64,000 bases of DNA from Sclerotinia nivalis (Eukaryota > Ascomycota > Leotiomycetes > Helotiales > Sclerotiniaceae): NCBI GenBank assembly GCA_029531795.1, contig JAPEIS010000012.1, positions 310,001 through 374,000 on the forward strand. The letters run 5' to 3'. Shown piece by piece: positions 59,582 through 64,000 of the stretch. A program made the position numbers and the translations under genes. Below the pieces are notes generated by a model, which saw only the letters and a list, made by a program, of their open reading frames with translations, did no database searches and was not told where the DNA came from. Positions within the stretch are counted from its first letter, which is position 1, and each line of letters begins with the position of its first letter.

Positions 59582-60611
59582 TCACCCACAAAGTCCCGGC
59601 GCAACAACCGAGTTACTCTTCCCATCCACACAATGAAAAACCGCATCAAAATCATCAATAATAAACCCAATACTCCCAATCGTCCCAATGATACCACCGA
59701 GCAGCGAACCCAGCGTTGGACCTACAGTTTCCAAAATCTCTGAAGCGACGACTTTGAATGAGAGTTTGGCGACGTTGGTCCAGGTACTAGGGAATGTACA
59801 TTGAGTTACTAGATGAGGGTGAAATTTTAGGCCAGTGATTGTTAATTTTGAGTAGGGGATAGTATACAAAATGCCTTTTTAGATAAAGAGATAGATCAAA
59901 ACACAAGAAAACAAAAGACTCACTCATTCCCGATCCTCCATACGCGCACCCCGCCTTATCCGTATACAAGCTTCCATCCGTCTTGAAAGCCGTAACCTGC
60001 ACCGTACAAGCCACCCCGGGACTAACACCCGAAGAAGTGCTCAAGTAACAACCAAAACTTGCATAATTGGCTTGGAAAGAAGCGACTGGAGATGCTAAAT
60101 AGACGGATGTAATAGTAGAACCATTGGAACCCACGGCGCATTGTTGACCGTCGATTTGTTGGAGGAGGGTACCGGTGCCGGTTTTACGTACGGCGCGGAA
60201 ACCGGCGTAGGTTAGTTGGTTGTAGGAGGTTAGGGGGACGTTGGATGTGAGGCCGGGGAGGCCGGTGATGGGAATGCTTTCGTACTGTGGGTGGGGAACG
60301 GTGTTAGAGATATTTTCGAACGGAAGATAGTGGATTGAACAGAGGGGTACAGGGTGGTAGGTATGTACATCACTAAGAACTTCTCCAAGACTTCTAACTA
60401 CCAACTCGGGGTCTGCAGCACGGGGTACTACTGCAGGAATGCCGGAGTATGTGATCTCTTCATACTGAAAGATGTTAGCGTGGATGATAAAGATTGTTGG
60501 GAATGTTGTGGGCATTACTGGTGTGGTGCGCTTCACAATCTCAGTGGGAACTGCAGAAACCAGAGATGCACCCAGAAGGAGTGAGAGGAAAGATGTTTCC
60601 TTGAACATCAT
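59582..60611 (-). CDS. Secreted protein of unknown function, four exons
   Basis: Exons 60611-60519, 60464-60369, 60284-59924 and 59874-59582 give 280 residues. A signal peptide (MMFKETSFLSLLLGASLVSA) is followed by a Lys-Arg site (IVKR) that could be cut by a Kex2-like protease. The rest is beta-strand-like, with YESIPITGLPGL, YNQLTYAGFRAVR and FQANYASFGCYL blocks, ending with a Gly/Ile-rich stretch and IIDDFDAVFHCVDG. This layout recurs in uncharacterised secreted ascomycete proteins with a lectin- or CBM-like beta-sandwich. No catalytic motif is seen. Introns 1 (54 nt, GTAATG donor, CTAAC branch) and 2 (84 nt) are multiples of three without stops, so unspliced reading also stays open. Confidence 0.7.
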
Positions 60612-61830
60612 TTTGAAGAGATTGACGAACGAAGATCGAAGAGTAACCGCTAATAACAAATACCAATTCTCAAGAAAGAAGCTTCTTCATAAAGCGGATG
60701 CTATCGAAGGAGATACTGAGTTGGAAGCAGACAAGAGGATGACTACCCTCTTTATGTATTCATCCCACTCAAACGCCTTGAACGCTATCGGACTTCGATC
60801 TGATTACAAGATATCGACCTCTCGTCAGTATGAATAAGCTCCGACAGCTTGCAGAACTGTGATCTCTGTTTCTATAGGTTCGAGAAAGCCCCCAGAGGTA
60901 GCTGAGCAACAGGATTCAGACAATGCATTAAAGACTCGTAGGGAAAATTCGTCAAACAAGGCGTTGATCAATTGTAAAACCTTCGATCAGAGAGATTATT
61001 GGTTCAAAAGGGCCTATCCAAGTGAATGGGTAACGGAATATAGACGAAATATGCATGAAAAGCTTATATTGGAAATCGATAGTATTTCTCGATAAGAGCG
61101 TGAAGATTCTATTTCGGAAATTAAAACTTGTGTGATGGTGATGGTGATATGGCTGACATGGTGGGGGTTTTTCCTGCAAAATCGAGGAAGAAATGCACAT
61201 CTGAGCCTTTGTGTCTAGAAATTTCGATGACTTTTCTGTAGTGTCCTAAAATGGTGACGACGTGGATGAGTGGCTATCATGTTGGCCACCCCGCATCTAG
61301 AATTCAAAGGCTCGGTCTATTCAAACTAACAGCTTTAATCTTCCCCTGAATGGCATCCCTCGCTCTGATCTACAAATCCATTATCTCGTCTTTCTTATTC
61401 CACCGACCGCCAGTCTTTTTCCAGGTAATTCAGCAGCCTTGTCGACAGCCTCCGCAAATGTTTATCACCAATATAAAATCATCCCAAGCTGTCATAGGTC
61501 CGATTCGAGTCCCAAGAGACTTTTGTGGTTTTTGTCGATACTGAAAAGTAAGATCTATATGCTTGTTTGTAGATGTGGCTGCATGTTGGTACTACCATGC
61601 TGACAGGTTTTTGTCGCATTGGTTATGCACGGTAAAAGACGCGAGCAAGGGATGTCTAATCACCTTCGAGGGCTTTTCCGATGGATAGCACACCGATTGA
61701 TTGGAAGTGATCCTCATATACTGAAATCAGACTGGAGTTTATTGGTGATCAGCTGGTTATAGAGTGCTGTGAAAAGTTCAGAGATGCCAATTTCCGCACA
61801 CGAGTGTGTGTGTGTGTGTGTGATATTTTT
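60612..61830. other. Intergenic (1.2 kb) with a (TG)n tract
   Basis: Promoter region of the secreted-protein gene, then DNA without recognised genes. A (TG)n dinucleotide tract lies at about 61,805-61,822, just before the hairpin cluster. Confidence 0.4.
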
Positions 61831-61908
61831 CGTCCGAGGCTCTGTGCGAAGCACAGGCCTCAAATTCCCAATTGGGACAAAGGACGCCAGGGGAGAAAGG
61901 CCCCTGGG
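61831..61908. other. Compact cluster of hairpins, possible structured RNA or short element
   Basis: Three perfect or near-perfect inverted repeats sit within 78 bases. First, 61836-61861 pairs GAGGC/GCCTC and CTGTGC/GCACAG with one bulged T and a GAA loop. Second, CCCAATTGGG (61867-61876) is palindromic. Third, 61887-61907 pairs CCAGGGG with CCCCTGG around a 7-nt loop. CGTCC (61831-61835) can also pair with GGACG (61882-61886), enclosing the first two. The region is GC-rich in AT-rich surroundings and is bordered by (TG)n on one side and TAACTAACTAA on the other. No known RNA class is recognised. Confidence 0.5.
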
Positions 61909-62114
61909 TTTCTAACTAACTAATCTAAATTTACTAATATTATATATACTAAATGCTTCAGCAGGATTTATATGATTGTCGTTGTATATTGAATTAATCC
62001 CTTGGGTAGATATTTCAGCTGTCCTCTACAATACAATTAGATCCCTCGATTCCTGATCTCCTCTCCTTCGTCATCGCAATCAAGCTTTTTAATATGATTT
62101 TATTAATATAAAGA
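61909..62114. other. AT-rich spacer
   Basis: Lies between the hairpin cluster and the poly(T) that marks the LINE 3' end. Nothing was recognised. Confidence 0.3.
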
Positions 62115-64000
62115 TTTTTTTTTTTTTTTTTTTAAAGTTTATACAAACTCAATCTTTCCGAACCAAAACCCAACACCTTATACAAAGAAAATCCAAAAAT
62201 AATATAAAATAAAAATCAAAATAAAAAATCAAAGCAATCCTTCAATCAATAAATTGTATAAGGAATCGAGGATATATATCCTGATAGAACCTTATAGATT
62301 TGAGCCAAATTATTAGTTTTGCTGCTCCTTTTATACTTCCCAAAAAATAGAAAATGACTTCAAATAGTGATAACTTTGAAAGGGTTTTTTAAGCATTTCC
62401 AATTTTACAAAAGTAAAAATGAAAAGGGGATTTTCTTTTTCTATATAAACATAATATATAAGCATCTTCGTGATTGAAGTGATCATGATACACTACGAAA
62501 TCGCCGTATTGAGATCTAACTGCTAGAATATATCCTAATATCGTTCGATCAAAAGAAAGCATAATCGATTTGTTATTATAAATTATAAAAAGATTATTAT
62601 AGCTTTGTAATACTATAATTGTCCATAATTTAGCTCTTGCTGATTTGGCATTCGTTTTAGCGATTCTTTTTAAGAAAACAAAAATACAAATAGGATCAAA
62701 TGGAAATAAAAAAATTGCTCCCTCTTTAGTTGCTTTATCCGCTACTTCGTTTCCGGGGATATCCAAATGCCCAAAAACCCATCGAATTCGAATTGAGCTA
62801 GGGCAAGTATGTGGCAAGCAGGGCCTGAAAGGCCAAGCTGTAGCTAGTTTACAGAATTCTTCGAATATAAATTGAAAGGATCCAGTAGAATGAAAGCCTA
62901 ATCGCATAACAATCTCTAGATTATCCAAGAAAACCCAAAGGTCTGTAGCGAACCTAGCTGAGGGTAGCTGTATTGTTGTTTGAACACCTTTCAAAACTGC
63001 AACTACTTCGGTATCGAAGACTTCAACATTATAGCCTAATGAGAAAACCTATCGATCTACTTGCAGATTGTATTGATAAATCACTGATCCATTTCCTGTA
63101 ACACCATCCAAAGCTTCGCTTTTCGAACCATCGAAGAAAACTTGCAAATCATTTCTTAGAATCGTAAATATAAACCTTTCGAAATCCTTAACTATTCGTT
63201 CCTTCGAACAACCAAAAGAGCTATCGATCCGGGTTTTTGTGATAATACACGGTTCTTTGTTCTTCCAAGGAGGAAAAGCAATTAGATTGATATATTCAGC
63301 TTTTGGAAAAGCTAGAATAATTCTTGAGAATCTTGATTCAGCAATTCTAACCCCAGCTTTAGCTAGGATATTTTTGGTTCGAATTCGAAAGGAATATTTA
63401 GGATCTAGTTGAATCGTTCGGGCAGCGAAACTTTGGGATATCCAATTTAGCTCAATCTCAAAAGACATCAGATTTGATTCCTTATATAAAGCAGCAATAT
63501 TAGTTGTATAGAATACAGAGAGGATTACTCGAGCACTAACTAGTACAATCTTATTCAAAAACTTCAAATGTCCATCCATTTGATTCGAGATTATAAAGTT
63601 TAGGCTTCGTTTTCTAATTCAACCAGATCATCAGGTTTTAGCTACAAAATAGCATTTTTTCAGAACATAGACTGTAATCATTCTTTGAAGCAAAATTGAT
63701 AGAATGCTTCAAATTGTCCTTCCAAACAAACACAATGCATTCATAATTATAAGAGCCTTAACTGAAAGGATCTAGATATAAAATTTGAAACTCAATTCCC
63801 TATTGAAGAAAACCCCCAACTATCTTAATAAACCTGATTTCTTCATTATTGAAAGATTTTCTATATAGATAATAGAGCTTTCGATACCTTTTCTAAAGCC
63901 TCTGAAGAAATGAATCAATTCAGACTTCATAGGATCGAAAGTGATCCCTTCAGATTTGCCCCAATCCAAAGCCTTCAGCATTTCGGATTGTAATTGATTA
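62115..64000 (-). mobile_element. Decayed non-LTR (LINE, Tad-like) retrotransposon, 3' part
   Basis: On the minus strand the window edge reads into reverse transcriptase (ALDWGKSEGITFDPMKSELI and, after a stop, LGVFFNRELSFKF). A connecting domain with a DGSKSEALDGVTGNG start of the RNase H domain follows (63579-63049). The RNase H core comes next (62994-62389, RIRWVFGHLDIPGNEVADKA). Downstream, a 19-base T run on the + strand (62115-62133) is the poly(A) tail of the element. The copy has several stops and frame breaks and is very AT/TpA-rich, as expected after repeat-induced point mutation. The 5' part, with the gag-like ORF and the endonuclease, lies beyond the window. It is not expected to be mobile. 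Confidence 0.85.

Noticed and set aside
1..64000. CRISPR arrays, bacterial operons or phage features
   Set aside because: No direct repeats with unique spacers are present. The intron-bearing gene structure shows that this is a eukaryotic nuclear sequence.

Overview
This is a nuclear window from a filamentous ascomycete. Genes are short to medium in length and carry several introns of about 50-100 nt with GTRNGT-type donors and CTAAC/CTRAC-like branch sites. Gene-poor AT-rich DNA alternates with single-copy genes. The families present (velvet regulator, HeLo-type death domain, fungal GH16, F-box-like families, a Tad-like LINE) fit a filamentous Pezizomycotina. A leotiomycete such as a Botrytis/Sclerotinia relative is my best guess, but that placement is inference from the overall look and was not tested.

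Layout. 1-8.4 kb: no supportable gene, only simple repeats and a CT-rich minisatellite. 8.4-12 kb: a mitochondrial BolA-like protein (+) and an eight-exon SGNH/GDSL esterase of the isoamyl-acetate-hydrolase type (-). 12.4-16 kb: a decay zone with a GH1 beta-glucosidase pseudogene and a broken paralogue beside a longer copy of an F-box-like (2EXR-type) gene. 17-20 kb: an RNase T1/N1-type guanyl RNase without a signal peptide, and a Ser/Thr-rich single-pass membrane protein. 20.4-25.4 kb: an HExxH metallopeptidase-like protein, a small unknown protein and a class II ketose-bisphosphate aldolase. 26-27.3 kb: a secreted GH16 endoglucanase. 30.5-33.1 kb: an MFS sugar transporter and an unidentified broken frame upstream of it. 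33-42.8 kb: almost gene-free, with repeats, a 20-bp palindrome and two overlapping tiny membrane ORFs. 42.9-46.7 kb: a minimal velvet-domain protein and arginyl-tRNA synthetase, the latter with an in-frame upstream start encoding a mitochondrial-like presequence. 47.4-49.8 kb: a purine tract and a malic enzyme gene with several lesions. 50.8-56 kb: a small HTH protein and a 1,383-residue fusion of a HeLo-like helical domain, a pseudokinase and a trypsin-like protease. 59.6-60.6 kb: a secreted protein. 61.8-64 kb: a compact three-hairpin element and the 3' half of a decayed LINE.

The genes do not form one pathway. Three carbohydrate-related genes (GH16, MFS transporter, broken GH1) and several organellar or housekeeping genes are scattered through the window. 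The most unusual gene is the HeLo-pseudokinase-protease fusion, whose first two modules parallel the MLKL-type cell-death layout. Several loci (malic enzyme, GH1, F-box paralogue, 32.5-33.1 kb frame, LINE) are broken. The TGG/CAG-to-stop changes among them fit C-to-T mutation in a CpA context, as in repeat-induced point mutation. Splice models were built by hand from frame, splice consensus and family expectations.
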